A DNA stretch of 64,000 nt from CAWBRT01 sp963696525 (GCA_963696525.1 CAVOKO010000012.1:372001-436000); one strand, 5' to 3'. Shown: positions 1 to 9,472, counted from the stretch's first letter. Program-made: numbers and translations. Notes: generated by a model from the letters alone, not told the origin.

Positions 1-628
1 CGAGGATGACATCCACCTGCGGTAGGTCCTGCTCGAAGGCGGGCTTGCTCGAGTCGATGATGGATTTGACGCCCAAGGATTGGAGCAGGTCCTGGTCTGC
101 GAGGTGGGCGATGGCAACGACGTGTATCCCGGCGTCTACGGTCATCTGTACGGCGTAGGCCCCGACGTTCCCGGCAGCTCCGACGACCATTACGGTTTGG
201 CCCCGAGTCGCCTGACCATACTGTAAGAGCATTTGCCAGGCGGTCACGGCGATGACGGGAGCCGATGCTGCCTCGACGTAATTCAGCGACTGCGGTTTGC
301 GGGCGATCATCCCGGCCATCGCTACGGCGAACTCGGCCTGGGCACCACAGAACTGCTGGTTGGTGACGCCATAGACCTCGTTGGCCAGCGCGAAGTCAGC
401 AACGCCGGGGCCGACCTGCTCGACGACACCGGAGAGGTCCGAACCGAGGGTGAGCGGAGGTTGCGGACTGACCTTGCTCTTGCCCTCACGGATGATCGCG
501 TCCCAGGCCGCGACGCCTGCGGCCATCACGCGCACCAGAACTTCGCCAGGCCCCGGCGACGGCATCGGCACCTCCTCGACCACTACGACATCGGGCGGCC
601 CGAAGCTATGAATTCTGGCTGCTTTCAC
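1..628 (-). CDS. NADPH:quinone oxidoreductase-like, zinc-type alcohol dehydrogenase superfamily (partial)
   Basis: The minus strand reads from a GTG at 628 through about 209 codons and runs off the window, so the C-terminus is missing. The N-terminal GroES-like half is clear (starts VKAARIHSFGPPDV, then a PLTLGSDLSG stretch), followed by the Rossmann nucleotide-binding loop VVGAAGNVGAYAVQ. Zinc-binding cysteines of true alcohol dehydrogenases are absent from the visible part, which favours the quinone oxidoreductase/enoyl reductase branch. The family reduces quinones or activated alkenes with NADPH in the cytoplasm; the substrate cannot be told. It lies 40 bp downstream of the VOC gene on the same strand and may be co-transcribed with it. 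Confidence 0.85.
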   Translation of the reverse strand, partial: MKAARIHSFGPPDVVVVEEVPMPSPGPGEVLVRVMAAGVAAWDAIIREGKSKVSPQPPLTLGSDLSGVVEQVGPGVADFALANEVYGVTNQQFCGAQAEFAVAMAGMIARKPQSLNYVEAASAPVIAVTAWQMLLQYGQATRGQTVMVVGAAGNVGAYAVQMTVDAGIHVVAIAHLADQDLLQSLGVKSIIDSSKPAFEQDLPQVDVIL

Positions 629-667
629 GGCTCATCCTTGACCTTGAAGATGCATCTGGGCCGAGCG

Positions 668-1117
668 CTAACCGTACTTAAGCTCGGTGCTCTGTCCGAC
701 CTCGATAATGTAACCGTCAGGATCGCGGATGTAGCAGCGAACCTCGCCGTACTTGGGTATTGGCTCCGTGATGAACTCGGCTCCTCGACTTTTCCACAAT
801 TCATAGCACGCTTGAATATCCGCAACGCGAATATTCATAAAGCCGTTGATCTTATCCGGGTCGGGGACGCTCAGCGTTACCGACGGCTTGTCCGGGGTGG
901 GCCCGCCCCCCACGTTGACAAGGAGCCAAGTATTCGCGATCTGAATGAACGCAGGAGCGCCTTCGCTGTCGCCTCTGCTCAGAATGCGACCGCCGAAGAC
1001 CTTCTCGTAGAAGCGAGCCGACCGGTCGATGTCAGCGACGGTGAGAAAATGTGCGACGGTGAACCCCTCGCGCGGGGGCATCTCATAGCTCTTCTGTTCG
1101 ACTTGTATCGCGTTCAT
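668..1117 (-). CDS. VOC family protein (glyoxalase/bleomycin-resistance fold)
   Basis: 149 residues, the usual length of a single VOC protein made of two beta-alpha-beta-beta-beta modules. Module 1 holds TVAHFLTVADIDRSARFYEK (residues about 20-39), typical of the first strand and helix. Module 2 ends with RDPDGYIIEVGQ, where the Glu is the usual last metal ligand. Members include glyoxalase I, dioxygenases and antibiotic-binding proteins; this sequence alone does not choose between them. The ATG start is preceded on the minus strand by a purine-rich GAAAGGAGCC Shine-Dalgarno. It sits just upstream of the oxidoreductase at 1-628 on the same strand. Confidence 0.85.
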   Translation of the reverse strand: MNAIQVEQKSYEMPPREGFTVAHFLTVADIDRSARFYEKVFGGRILSRGDSEGAPAFIQIANTWLLVNVGGGPTPDKPSVTLSVPDPDKINGFMNIRVADIQACYELWKSRGAEFITEPIPKYGEVRCYIRDPDGYIIEVGQSTELKYG

Positions 1118-1629
1118 TGATGGCTCCTTTCGATACGGTGCTCATCCTCTCCTAGTTTCAGAATGGTGTGATTAACCGTTCGAGGCAGTCCTTGCTGCTC
1201 ACGTTCGCAGCTTGGCTCACGAGCGCCAATTGATTGATCGCCCAGATATAAGAAGGAACAGTTTGGGTTGCCTGGTGTTCGCAGGTGTGAGGACGATCGT
1301 GTGAAAACGCGATCGCGCACCGCTTGCAGACTTGCTGGAGAGAGATGCTTAGCATGGCAGCCAGAGGGCTCGCGAACTGGCGAGCAAGCCCAGTCGCAAT
1401 AGGCCAGTATGGGAGTCCGTATAGCCTCCGGCTACGCCAAGATAGCTGAATGTTCAGCCCGGCAGGCATGATCGGTAACGGGAAACGCCGATGGGACAGT
1501 CCATCCAGCAGCAGCATCAATCAAGCGACAGAAATCTGGCGCAATGCCGACTTCCCGGTACCGATTCGATTTCGACGACTGATTCGGCGAATTTGCGAAT
1601 AGTGGACCCGCAATTGAATCTTTCCGTCG
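1118..1629. other. Intergenic stretch, no gene recognised
   Basis: About 510 bases between the VOC gene and the 564-residue nuclease-like gene. Short open frames exist on both strands, but none has a recognisable motif, a convincing ribosome binding site or a family resemblance. No RNA gene or repeat was seen. Confidence 0.5.
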
Positions 1630-3324
1630 TCACGGCGTGTCCTTCATCCCGAAGTCAGAGATCAGTTCCTCGGTTAGCTTATGGAGAACGTCGAGATGCG
1701 CGGACATCATGCGAGCGGTCCCACGACTGACATACTTGCTGGCGGCTTCGAACGGGCGGCCGAGCTTCCGGTCGCTCCTAATGCGGTCCTCGATGATCGT
1801 GCTGAACGCGATTGTCTGGAGGCTTCGCATGGCACGTTCCAGCGTTGCCACGCTCATAATGACAAGCGGTGTGATGGTGTATTCCCGATGAGCTTTCCTG
1901 TCCAGTTGTTCATCGAATCGCGCATCGAGATAACTATTGATCGCCCAGCATGATCCGATTTCATCGCGTGTGATAATCAGCGGAATAAACTTCTTGATCC
2001 CGCGCAACCATGGCGGCAGTATTGACGGCTCCGCTGTTGTCAACTTCTCAATCACTTTGAGTAGCTGTGCTACTCCAACTGGCCTGTCTGTCCCGACCAC
2101 GAGTTTTTCTTCGAGGTACTTCCGCACTTTTCTGTAGTCATCGGAGTACTTCACATCGGCCGGGCATGTCGCCAGCTTATCCTCGATAAGGATAGCCGTC
2201 GAGCCGCAAATGACGATAGCATCGCAAATCTCATTCGCCTGATCGTCTTCGTAGCACGGCGACGCATAGTATCGGTTATGTTTCTTAACGGCATACGTCT
2301 CGAAGAGCCAGGCGGTGTAGTCCTCAAAAACCTTACCCCAAAAGCCTAGGTACTCAACGCGCTCGTTCGACGGCAGTTTCTTCATGACGCGCCAAAGTGC
2401 TCCACTCTCCAATTTGCCGAGCGCGAAATCATAATCTAGGCAATACAGAACATCGTCATGGCTGAAGTACGGATTGTCGCGCAGGAACTCGAAATCAGCG
2501 TAGCCTATTGGCGGCATTGCCCTGGGAAGGCTGTGTAGCGTAAAGCTCACCGAGTCGAAGATTCTCTGCACGAGATCGGCAGGCAAGGTCGTCTGGTTGA
2601 ACCATGACACTCGTATCCCGGCGTCGATGAGGACATTCGGTGGCCGGTTTTCGCGTTCGGTCATCGCGTGTATGAGGAACGCATAGATGAACTGGCAGTA
2701 TGCCTTGAGGGGAATGCCGAATTGCTTCTCAAACAGCGCTTCCACATCGAAGCTGCGTTCTTTGTCCGATAGCCGTGGAATATTGATCGTCAGGAAGATG
2801 TAAAACCTCATCAGCGGCAGGAACGGGTCCGTCGGGAAATCGATCTCATAAACGGGAAGAAATCGAGCCAGAAGGTCTGCCATGCGGTCCAATTCATCCG
2901 TCACATCCGGGTGAGGTGCATACAGCAGTTCGCCAGCCCTCAACAGCAGCTCACCAAGCTCCCAGTTCTCGATTGGCGGTAAACTTTCGGGCGGGGCGGG
3001 ATCGAGGCGCAATGCTTCGGCGGCCAGAAACCGGAGCTGCGCCTGAAAAAAGACAACCCGATCCCTCTCGATATATTGCAGGGCGCGCTGTGCTAGTTGC
3101 GGTGGAAATACGTTCGGTAGCCACGCCTTGACCCTCTCCTCTTCGGGAGTGGACCTGCCGTCCGGGCCGAAATTGAATGCGGCTCCCAATCGGGCGCAGG
3201 CGATTAACAACGACGAGCGCCTGTACCGCCGCAGAATGCCGCGGAACTCGTCAACTGTGCCTCTGGTCGTTCCTGCGAATTCATACCAGGGAACCCACAG
3301 CCGGAGTTGTGCATGCATCGCCAT
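1630..3324 (-). CDS. Large protein with C-terminal PD-(D/E)XK nuclease-like motif
   Basis: 564 residues, not a family I can name. The N-terminal 300 residues are mostly helical with no recognised domain. Around residues 330-383 the order is E334 (in GKVFEDY), D368 (in EICDAIVI), then 12 residues to E381-D382-K383 (AILIEDK), with the hydrophobic strand before ExK expected of the PD-(D/E)XK nuclease fold. No signal peptide or membrane segment is seen. The surroundings are rich in broken mobile and defence genes, which fits a stand-alone restriction or defence nuclease, but that role is inference. A second, unrelated putative PD-(D/E)XK protein lies at 7784-8683. Confidence 0.75.
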   Translation of the reverse strand: MAMHAQLRLWVPWYEFAGTTRGTVDEFRGILRRYRRSSLLIACARLGAAFNFGPDGRSTPEEERVKAWLPNVFPPQLAQRALQYIERDRVVFFQAQLRFLAAEALRLDPAPPESLPPIENWELGELLLRAGELLYAPHPDVTDELDRMADLLARFLPVYEIDFPTDPFLPLMRFYIFLTINIPRLSDKERSFDVEALFEKQFGIPLKAYCQFIYAFLIHAMTERENRPPNVLIDAGIRVSWFNQTTLPADLVQRIFDSVSFTLHSLPRAMPPIGYADFEFLRDNPYFSHDDVLYCLDYDFALGKLESGALWRVMKKLPSNERVEYLGFWGKVFEDYTAWLFETYAVKKHNRYYASPCYEDDQANEICDAIVICGSTAILIEDKLATCPADVKYSDDYRKVRKYLEEKLVVGTDRPVGVAQLLKVIEKLTTAEPSILPPWLRGIKKFIPLIITRDEIGSCWAINSYLDARFDEQLDRKAHREYTITPLVIMSVATLERAMRSLQTIAFSTIIEDRIRSDRKLGRPFEAASKYVSRGTARMMSAHLDVLHKLTEELISDFGMKDTP

Positions 3325-3732
3325 GATCTTTGGTAAGAGTCTAGCTCAACGCATAGATCAATGGATTGTGAGGTTTTAGCGCCGCGTCCCGGATCAGTCC
3401 CGGTAAACGCCGTTGACGCCATCGAAGCGTTTTGCTCCCAACTGGTCGGCGCGGCAAAACTGAAGTTGACCACAAACGCGTTTGGGGAAAAGCTCGGGTC
3501 GATCGCTCGCGCGAGGCCTGCCCCTGGGCAACCCTGCCGTGTAACGTCCGATGAGCGAAGGCACCCGACCCGATTCCGAATGAAGCATAGCAAAGACAGG
3601 CAGGCGGTTCTGATCTTCCTTACAACGTCGGTAACCTGTGGCGTGCGATATTTTGGTCGTCAGAAATGCTAAAAGGAAATTCCGCTTCAGGAGTAGGATT
3701 TTGGATAGTTCTGGTATTGGGAGGGGGTCACG
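3325..3732. other. Intergenic stretch, no gene recognised
   Basis: About 400 bases between divergently transcribed neighbours, so promoters for the nuclease-like gene (leftwards) and the MmgE/PrpD gene (rightwards) should lie here. I could not pick out convincing -35/-10 boxes. Overlapping open frames on both strands look random. Confidence 0.4.
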
Positions 3733-5208
3733 ATGAAACTTCTTCGCCGACAATTTCTCCATCTGGCAGCGGGGGTCGCAGGCGCGGCAGCATTTCCGGT
3801 GATCGCACAGGATAGGGCCGAACGACCTTCTTCCGCCGCAGGAAGCGGCCAGACTTCGCTCGCCGAAACTCTTGCGCGCTATGCGGCCACGCTGAAGTAC
3901 GAGAATCTGCCGGAGGATGTCGTGCGCATCGCCAAGCGTACGATCCTTGACACACTCGGCTGCGCGTTCGGCGGCTACACGGCGGGACCGAGCAAGATTG
4001 CGATCAAGCTCGCGAGCGAGGTCAGCTCAAAGCAGGGCGCGACAGTCCTGATCAGCGGCATCAGGACGAGCCCCGACCTGGCGGTTTTCGCCAACGGCGT
4101 GATGATCCGATATTTGGATTTCAACGACGCCTTCGTCAGTCTAACTCATGGCGCCGGGCACCCGAGCGATACGATTGCGGCATTGCTGACTTCGGCCGAG
4201 TTGACCGGGCGCAGTGGCCGCGATCTCATCGTCGCCACCGTGCTCGCTTACGAGGTGTTCTGCAAGATCGCGGATGTCTTTGACTATCTCGGCAACGGCA
4301 TCGACCATTCGACGATCACGGGCATTGCGGCCGTGGTCGGCACCGGCCGCCTGATGGGACTGACGGTGGAAGAGATGGTACACGCCATTGGGATCACGGT
4401 CGGCGGCAACACCGCGACGCGCCAGGGCCGCTCCGATGCGCTGTCGAACTGGAAGGCGTTCGCGGCGGCCGACGCCTGCCGCAAGGCAATCTTCTCAGTG
4501 CAACTCGCACAGAATGGGATGACGGGCCCGAGCAATGTCTTCGAGGGGAGCTACGGCTTCTTCAAGGTGATGGGCCGTAATCCGGTCGCGCCGCCGCAGC
4601 TTGGCGAGCCGTTCGGCATCCGCCGCGCCTTCACCAAACGCTTTCCGCTTGGCCAGTTCTCCCAAACCGTCGCGCAAGCCGCCCTGGAAGCGCGGCCGTT
4701 TTTCAAGAGCCCGGACGATATCCAGGAGGTTAACATCCACGTTTCGCACTCCGCGATCAAGATCATGGCGGACGGACCGGACAAGTGGCGGCCGCAGACG
4801 CACGAAACTGCCGATCACAGCATCCCGTATTCGGCGGGCCTTGCGCTTATGTATGGCAAGATCGATCCTGTGTACTACGAGGAGCCTTATTTGCGCGACC
4901 CGCGCCTGCTCGCCCTCGTGAGCCGCGTCAAATGTCTGCCGTCGGCTGAAGCCGACAGAACCGAAAACGAGTTCAATCTCTGCGAGCTCGAGGTTGTTCT
5001 GAAATCGGGTGCGCGCAAGACCGTACGCGTCGAGTATCACCGCGGGCACTTCAAGAACCCGATGACCGATGCCGAAATGGAAGAGAAGTTTCGCCTGATG
5101 GCGCAAAAGCACATAAGTGCTGATCGCGTCGACAATCTGCTGCGCCTCCTCTGGCGGATTGAGAGCGAGCCGCAGGTGAGCACCCTCATCGCGGCGACGC
5201 GGGTTTGA
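3733..5208 (+). CDS. MmgE/PrpD family protein with Tat signal peptide
   Basis: 491 residues. The N-terminus MKLLRRQFLHLAAGVAG is a twin-arginine signal (RRQFLHL followed by a hydrophobic Ala/Gly run and a likely cut near PVIAQ), so an exported form is predicted. The body matches the MmgE/PrpD fold: LAETLARYAATLKYENLPEDVV at the start, LDTLGCAFGG, the motif LTHGAGHPSDTIAAL, and NWKAFAAADACRKAIF. Family members include 2-methylcitrate dehydratase (PrpD) and cis-aconitate decarboxylase, but many have unknown substrates. Most are cytoplasmic, so the Tat signal is notable. It appears monocistronic. The ATG start is preceded by GGGAGGGGG. Confidence 0.88.
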   Translation: MKLLRRQFLHLAAGVAGAAAFPVIAQDRAERPSSAAGSGQTSLAETLARYAATLKYENLPEDVVRIAKRTILDTLGCAFGGYTAGPSKIAIKLASEVSSKQGATVLISGIRTSPDLAVFANGVMIRYLDFNDAFVSLTHGAGHPSDTIAALLTSAELTGRSGRDLIVATVLAYEVFCKIADVFDYLGNGIDHSTITGIAAVVGTGRLMGLTVEEMVHAIGITVGGNTATRQGRSDALSNWKAFAAADACRKAIFSVQLAQNGMTGPSNVFEGSYGFFKVMGRNPVAPPQLGEPFGIRRAFTKRFPLGQFSQTVAQAALEARPFFKSPDDIQEVNIHVSHSAIKIMADGPDKWRPQTHETADHSIPYSAGLALMYGKIDPVYYEEPYLRDPRLLALVSRVKCLPSAEADRTENEFNLCELEVVLKSGARKTVRVEYHRGHFKNPMTDAEMEEKFRLMAQKHISADRVDNLLRLLWRIESEPQVSTLIAATRV

Positions 5209-5660
5209 TTACCATCGCGATAGTCCCCGGCCCGCGCCGGCGTCGCAAGCTAAAAGAGCAGAAATCTGAGCTATTCCTTGCCCCACGCGACGCTAGCCGA
5301 CTTTCGAGGATCTATCTCGAAGAGCATCTGGACCTAGCACTTCGCCATTGCGCGGCACGCCGGATGGAACGAAGTATTTCGAGCTAGCTCTCACCGGTAA
5401 CATCTTTCTAAGCATTCAGATTTCCGCTTTCAATCTGAAGTCATCCGATCTCCACTTCAAGCTCTCGCCAATGGATTTCTCACTATCCGTCTATGGCCTT
5501 TATGCGAAAGGCGTGTGGTTGATCGGTGCATCTCTCGCCGTGAGCCGTATTGACCATCTTTCAGCGAGCAATGAGCGCATAGTAGCGTGCAGCGGAGTCT
5601 TGAGGAGGAAGCAGTAATCCTCGCAACACTGCCAGGCAATACAGGAGCGACTGAAACGAA
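5209..5660. other. Intergenic stretch, no gene recognised
   Basis: About 450 bases between two plus-strand genes. Two short open frames on the plus strand lack motifs and good ribosome binding sites. AGGAGGAAGCAG at 5602-5613 resembles a Shine-Dalgarno but has no start codon at usual spacing. Confidence 0.4.
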
Positions 5661-6665
5661 ATGATGCGAAATAAATTGTGGGTTCTCGTATTTGTCGCGG
5701 CAGCGCTGGCGCCGGCGCATGCTGATGCGGCGTTCCTTCTGGAAGAGCCGTATGGGAAGATGGGGACCTTCGAGCCGATGGGGCACGCGGCAGTCTACTT
5801 GACGCATGTCTGTGCTTCCTCACCCACGCGGTTGCGGCCCTGCAAGCCAGGAGAGCCTGGCGTGGTCATCAGCCGCTATCACAGGGTTGCGGGTGACGAT
5901 TGGATCGCTATTCCTTTGCTCGGATACCTATACGCGGTAGATACGTTGCAGAAAATTCCGTCATCAGCTGATGCCGATTCCGTTGCGGAGCTCCGGGATG
6001 CCTATCGTCGCGCCCATTTCCTCACGCTGATTCCCAGCGACGCCGATGGACACGCGCCGCCGGGCGACTGGACGCAACTGGTCGGCTCTGCCTACGACCG
6101 AAAACTCTTTGGCTTCCAGATAGAAACAAGCCCGGAGCAGGATACGGCATTTATTCGTTGGATGAACAGGCGGAAGAACAAAGCTCACTTCAACCTCTTT
6201 GTTGCCAACTGCGCAGACTTCGCCCGCAACGTGCTGAATTTCTATGCCCCGCACGCTGTTCATCGCAATTACTTCGCGGACGCAGGTATGACCACGCCTA
6301 AACAGGTTGCCAAGTCACTGGCCAGCTATGCACAGCACCATCCGATTTTAGAGATGTCTTCCTTCCAAATCCCGCAGGTACCAGGCAGCATCCCGCGCAG
6401 CAGACATGTGGACGATGTGGCTGAGGGACTACTGAAATCCAAGAAGTACGTCATACCCCTCGCCCTCTTGAGTCCACCGGTTGCCGGTGGTGTCGCGTTC
6501 CTTTACCTGACTGAAGGTCGCTTCAGTCTTAAGCAAAATACAGCCGTCTTCGATATCGCCCGTGAAGTTCATCCGCAACCAGCTAGAGCGGAGGCACTCA
6601 CGGTTGCGCGCCCAAAGCCTGCAACGCTCACACCCGTTGTCGCGTTGGAAGCACAGGACAGGTGA
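5661..6665 (+). CDS. Secreted protein, possible permuted NlpC/P60 (papain-like) fold
   Basis: 334 residues with a Sec signal peptide (MMRNKLWVLVFVAAALAPAHADA). After it comes GHAAVYL with H42, and much later AHFNLFVANCADFARNVLNFY with C184. A GHxxxY/L segment before an NCxxFxxxxL segment is the order of the circularly permuted papain-like fold (YiiX/DUF4105-type), in which His precedes Cys. This is a motif-level reading, not a family match. Residues 265-285 are hydrophobic and may anchor the C-terminus, followed by a Pro/Ala-rich tail. A role in cell-envelope amide or ester cleavage is possible. No operon partner is evident. Confidence 0.75.
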   Translation: MMRNKLWVLVFVAAALAPAHADAAFLLEEPYGKMGTFEPMGHAAVYLTHVCASSPTRLRPCKPGEPGVVISRYHRVAGDDWIAIPLLGYLYAVDTLQKIPSSADADSVAELRDAYRRAHFLTLIPSDADGHAPPGDWTQLVGSAYDRKLFGFQIETSPEQDTAFIRWMNRRKNKAHFNLFVANCADFARNVLNFYAPHAVHRNYFADAGMTTPKQVAKSLASYAQHHPILEMSSFQIPQVPGSIPRSRHVDDVAEGLLKSKKYVIPLALLSPPVAGGVAFLYLTEGRFSLKQNTAVFDIAREVHPQPARAEALTVARPKPATLTPVVALEAQDR

Positions 6666-7014
6666 TCGGAAATAGTGGCACCGACAAATCTCCAGTTCCT
6701 GCGTTCGAGACTGAGTATGAAACTGCAGTCGGCTGCCATGCGATGAACCCGCAGAAGGAGCACGAAATGACACACTAAACTTCATGATGCAGCACTCGAC
6801 GAGTGCGAAACCGCTCGCATCGGTACCGACAAACGCCGATCTCACCTGCGACGTGGGCCCGAAGTCGCGTTCTGGGAGGTTGCACCGATCGGGTCTTGCC
6901 ACCATGTCGCCGCGTCATCGCGCCAGTCAGTCATATTACTGTTTCCGGATAACCGCTTACTCCACTCCCGCGCCAGCGGGTTCGTTTAATCCCTTTACGA
7001 GTTCAGAATCTAGT
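6666..7014. other. Intergenic stretch, no gene recognised
   Basis: About 350 bases. The plus-strand open frame crossing it continues antisense to the solute-binding fragment and shows no protein-like features of its own. Confidence 0.4.
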
Positions 7015-7500
7015 TCAGGCTGGCTGCAACCCCGCCCGCTCGATAGCGTCTCTGGCGCCCGGCGCAGCCAGAAATCGGACCAGCCCGCGGGCGGCGTCCG
7101 GTTCCTTTGCCCCGGCGGGTATCCCGCAGGAGATCACGGTAGTGTGCTGTATCTCGGCCGGCAGCGGGCCGATGACATCGACGCCGTCGACGTGCAGAAG
7201 CTCGCTGATCTGCTGGAACCCAATCTCGACGTCGCCGCTGGCGACGATCGGCCCGACGGTCGTGCCGGGCGGTACTTGGCGGGACTTCGTCTTCATCTCG
7301 GCGGCGATCCCCATGCGCTCGAAGAGAGCTGCGAGATAGACGCCGCTCGGACCGGTCGAATAGCCAACTGCCTTGGCGGCAACCAGCGCGCGCTTGAGCG
7401 CTTCGGCTGAACGTATGTCCGGCCGTTCCGCACCGCGTCGTATGGCAATCCCGATACCAGTGCGCGCGACGTCGACTCGGCTGCCGTTTTCGACCCTCAC
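7015..7500 (-). pseudogene. C-terminal fragment of ModA-like solute-binding protein
   Basis: About 160 residues match the second half of a molybdate-type ABC substrate-binding protein: GSRVDVARTGIGIAI, then AEALKRALVAAKAVGYSTGPSGVYLAALFERMGI, then IVASGDVEIGFQQISELL, and an ending with ARGLVRFLAAPGARDAIERAG. Complete family members are about 250 residues with a signal peptide and an N-terminal lobe. Upstream codons (7500-7623) do not look like that lobe in any frame. Without lobe 1 and the lipoprotein or signal region it cannot work as a transporter component, and no modB/modC genes are nearby. I treat it as a remnant. Confidence 0.75.
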
Positions 7501-7783
7501 CGAATCTGTGGGCCTTCTGGCCTGCATGGCCGAGTGCAAAAAGTACGGATCCACAGCCCGCACATCGGTTCTTCTGCCGAGCCAATGCCTTCTTTTGTCA
7601 TGGCACGCGTGAATCTGCCGCATCGTCGTAAACCATCACGCAATCTCCCGCGTTCGGTCCTGCGGTGCCTGATTTCGGAACTCGATTGATGGCGTCGCGG
7701 CAAATGGTAACAGGGACTGGTCCTCCGCCCTCAAGGCGAACGACACGGCTTACACTGAAAGACCCGACTCCGCAGCGGTGGAG

Positions 7784-8683
7784 CTATATCGTTTGCGAAC
7801 CAACCTCAACATCTATCGCTGAAGCGCACTTCCCCGGTGGAACAATTCCGTACTTGAAATCGAGAAATGCCTGCAGCTCAGCCGGTACGGCCTCTGCCAT
7901 CTCCTGCCAGGTCAGGACCTTGCAACGCAACCGCAGGTCGGACACTAGGATGCATCGCATTATTGCGTACCACGCTTCGAGCAGATCCGGTCGGCGGGCA
8001 TCAAGCAGTACACAAAAACTCGATCCGGTTGCATGCGTCGCAAGAACATTTCTGATCAATTGGTACGAAACATATCGCTCGCCCTTGGCGGGTAGTAGTC
8101 TACTGTCGAACACCACCTTGAAATCCCGATAGCGCTCAACTACCAGCTTCAATTGAGTTTGAAAGTCCGATTCCGTCAGCTTGGATTCCAGCAGCAAACT
8201 GCCGAGCTTCATGTCAACTTCCGTACGATCGGTGCCGTTTACTAGTGGAACATGAGCTTTGAATCCAAACTCCAACAGGGCGCCATCTTCAATTCCCAAA
8301 AGGCCGCGAAGATCGCTGCGTTCCAGAATCGCCGGGAAACAGAAAACGTTCATTAGCAGTGCGTCGGAGCTGTTACAGGAATCGAGTTCTCTCCAAGGGC
8401 GGGCGGCCCGGGGAAGCGCCCTGCTGGCTTGGCTGTGCACCTTTTCGAGACGCTTGCGCCATTCCGCTGTGTCGAGGATCGCGGAATAACTCCGATCGAG
8501 AAAATTACCGTGCTTCTGCCCGTTTTCGTGCGGTTCATAAACGGTCACTGGACACCCGCCGAAGCTTGTTACGTGCGGCGCGCCGCTATGAGCGGCAAAC
8601 GCCGCGTTACGAGCAGCGAGTTCACGCCGCAATGTCAATGCATAGTTCAGGGCGGCAGTTGTCGAAATGTCCGTTTGCGCCAT
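7784..8683 (-). CDS. Putative restriction endonuclease, PD-(D/E)XK type (PGN_0703-like)
   Basis: About 299 residues from ATG at 8683; a GTG at 8707 is the alternative. A -10-like TACAAT lies between the two, which favours the ATG. The core reads ...GTDRTEVDMKLGSLLLESKLTESDF: D, eight residues, then E-S-K, the D...ExK signature of the PD-(D/E)XK fold, with the hydrophobic strand LGSLLLE. The overall character (an N-terminal segment with Cys and Asn-Phe-Leu, then the nuclease core and a long C-terminal helix region) reminds me of the stand-alone PGN_0703 family putative restriction endonucleases; that name is from memory. No methyltransferase is next to it. Confidence 0.72.
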   Translation of the reverse strand: MAQTDISTTAALNYALTLRRELAARNAAFAAHSGAPHVTSFGGCPVTVYEPHENGQKHGNFLDRSYSAILDTAEWRKRLEKVHSQASRALPRAARPWRELDSCNSSDALLMNVFCFPAILERSDLRGLLGIEDGALLEFGFKAHVPLVNGTDRTEVDMKLGSLLLESKLTESDFQTQLKLVVERYRDFKVVFDSRLLPAKGERYVSYQLIRNVLATHATGSSFCVLLDARRPDLLEAWYAIMRCILVSDLRLRCKVLTWQEMAEAVPAELQAFLDFKYGIVPPGKCASAIDVEVGSQTI

Positions 8684-8837
8684 CGCAGTCAATTGTATCC
8701 CGCGCACCGAGGGTCAATCGCCGAGAGTGCCTTCGGTTGAGTAGACTCATTCTCCCAGCGTTCAATTCCGGGCACGGTTGCTCCCGCGAAGCGGTAAAAT
8801 CCGACACACAAAACGCAGTTGTCCCGCAGCCATAAAC

Positions 8838-9281
8838 ATGGAAGAGAAAACGTGCCAGTACTGCACCGAGAAATTCCGCCCCTCTAGGTACCACCCGGAT
8901 CAGCGAGTCTGCAGCTCGGGAGATTGTCAACGCCGCCGACGCACAGCCTACCATCGGAAGAAACTCGTTGAAGATCCCCTTTATCGAGAGCAATGCCGCG
9001 ACAGCCAGAAAAAGTGGCGCGAAAATAATCCTTATTATATGAAACGTTATTTGGCAAAGCGGCGGGCAGACGACCGTGTCAGTGCTAAGAGGTCCAACCT
9101 CACGTGTGAACTGCGCCAACTCCTGAAAATGGTAAAGAACAACGTGGCTCTCGATCTTCGGGTGCTTGATGCAAGCATTTGGCTTGTTTCTCCGAACGGG
9201 CTCTCAAGTGAAAAGAACAGCCTTGGTTCCGCCCAAATCATCATCGTGCTGGAGAATTCGCACTCTTCTGGCCAGGGTTAG
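8838..9281 (+). CDS. Small zinc-ribbon protein of recombinase-associated type
   Basis: 147 residues from ATG 8838. The N-terminus has CQYC at residues 6-9, then a second Cys pair (VCSSGDC) about 16 residues on, forming a likely zinc site. It is followed by a strongly basic stretch (QRRRRTAYHRKK) and DSQKKWRENNPYYMKRYLAKRR. I associate short CxxC/basic/W-x3-NP-x-Y proteins with mobile recombinase modules in Acidobacteriota, and a serine recombinase fragment lies 190 bp downstream on the same strand. DNA binding is a reasonable guess. The C-terminal 60 residues are not recognised. Confidence 0.7.
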   Translation: MEEKTCQYCTEKFRPSRYHPDQRVCSSGDCQRRRRTAYHRKKLVEDPLYREQCRDSQKKWRENNPYYMKRYLAKRRADDRVSAKRSNLTCELRQLLKMVKNNVALDLRVLDASIWLVSPNGLSSEKNSLGSAQIIIVLENSHSSGQG

Positions 9282-9472
9282 CTCAGTAAAGAACATCTCT
9301 TTGAACCTGGGTTACCGCTCGTCATATAACTACTGATGTCCGGAGAATCGAGTATTGGGCGTTTAGGCGGTCGCCCTGCCGGATGACCCCGCCGGCCAGC
9401 GATCCGCAGAAGCAGTGGTAACTCTGATGGTCGCCCCGGTTCCCATCGCGTGAAATCCGCCCTTTCAGACGA

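Noticed and set aside
233..1120. Long plus-strand open frame
   Set aside because: It is antisense to the oxidoreductase and VOC genes, which have clear family motifs; its own composition is that of reverse GC-rich DNA.
6784..7410. Plus-strand frame of 208 codons
   Set aside because: Mostly antisense to the ModA-like fragment, which shows the protein-like signal.
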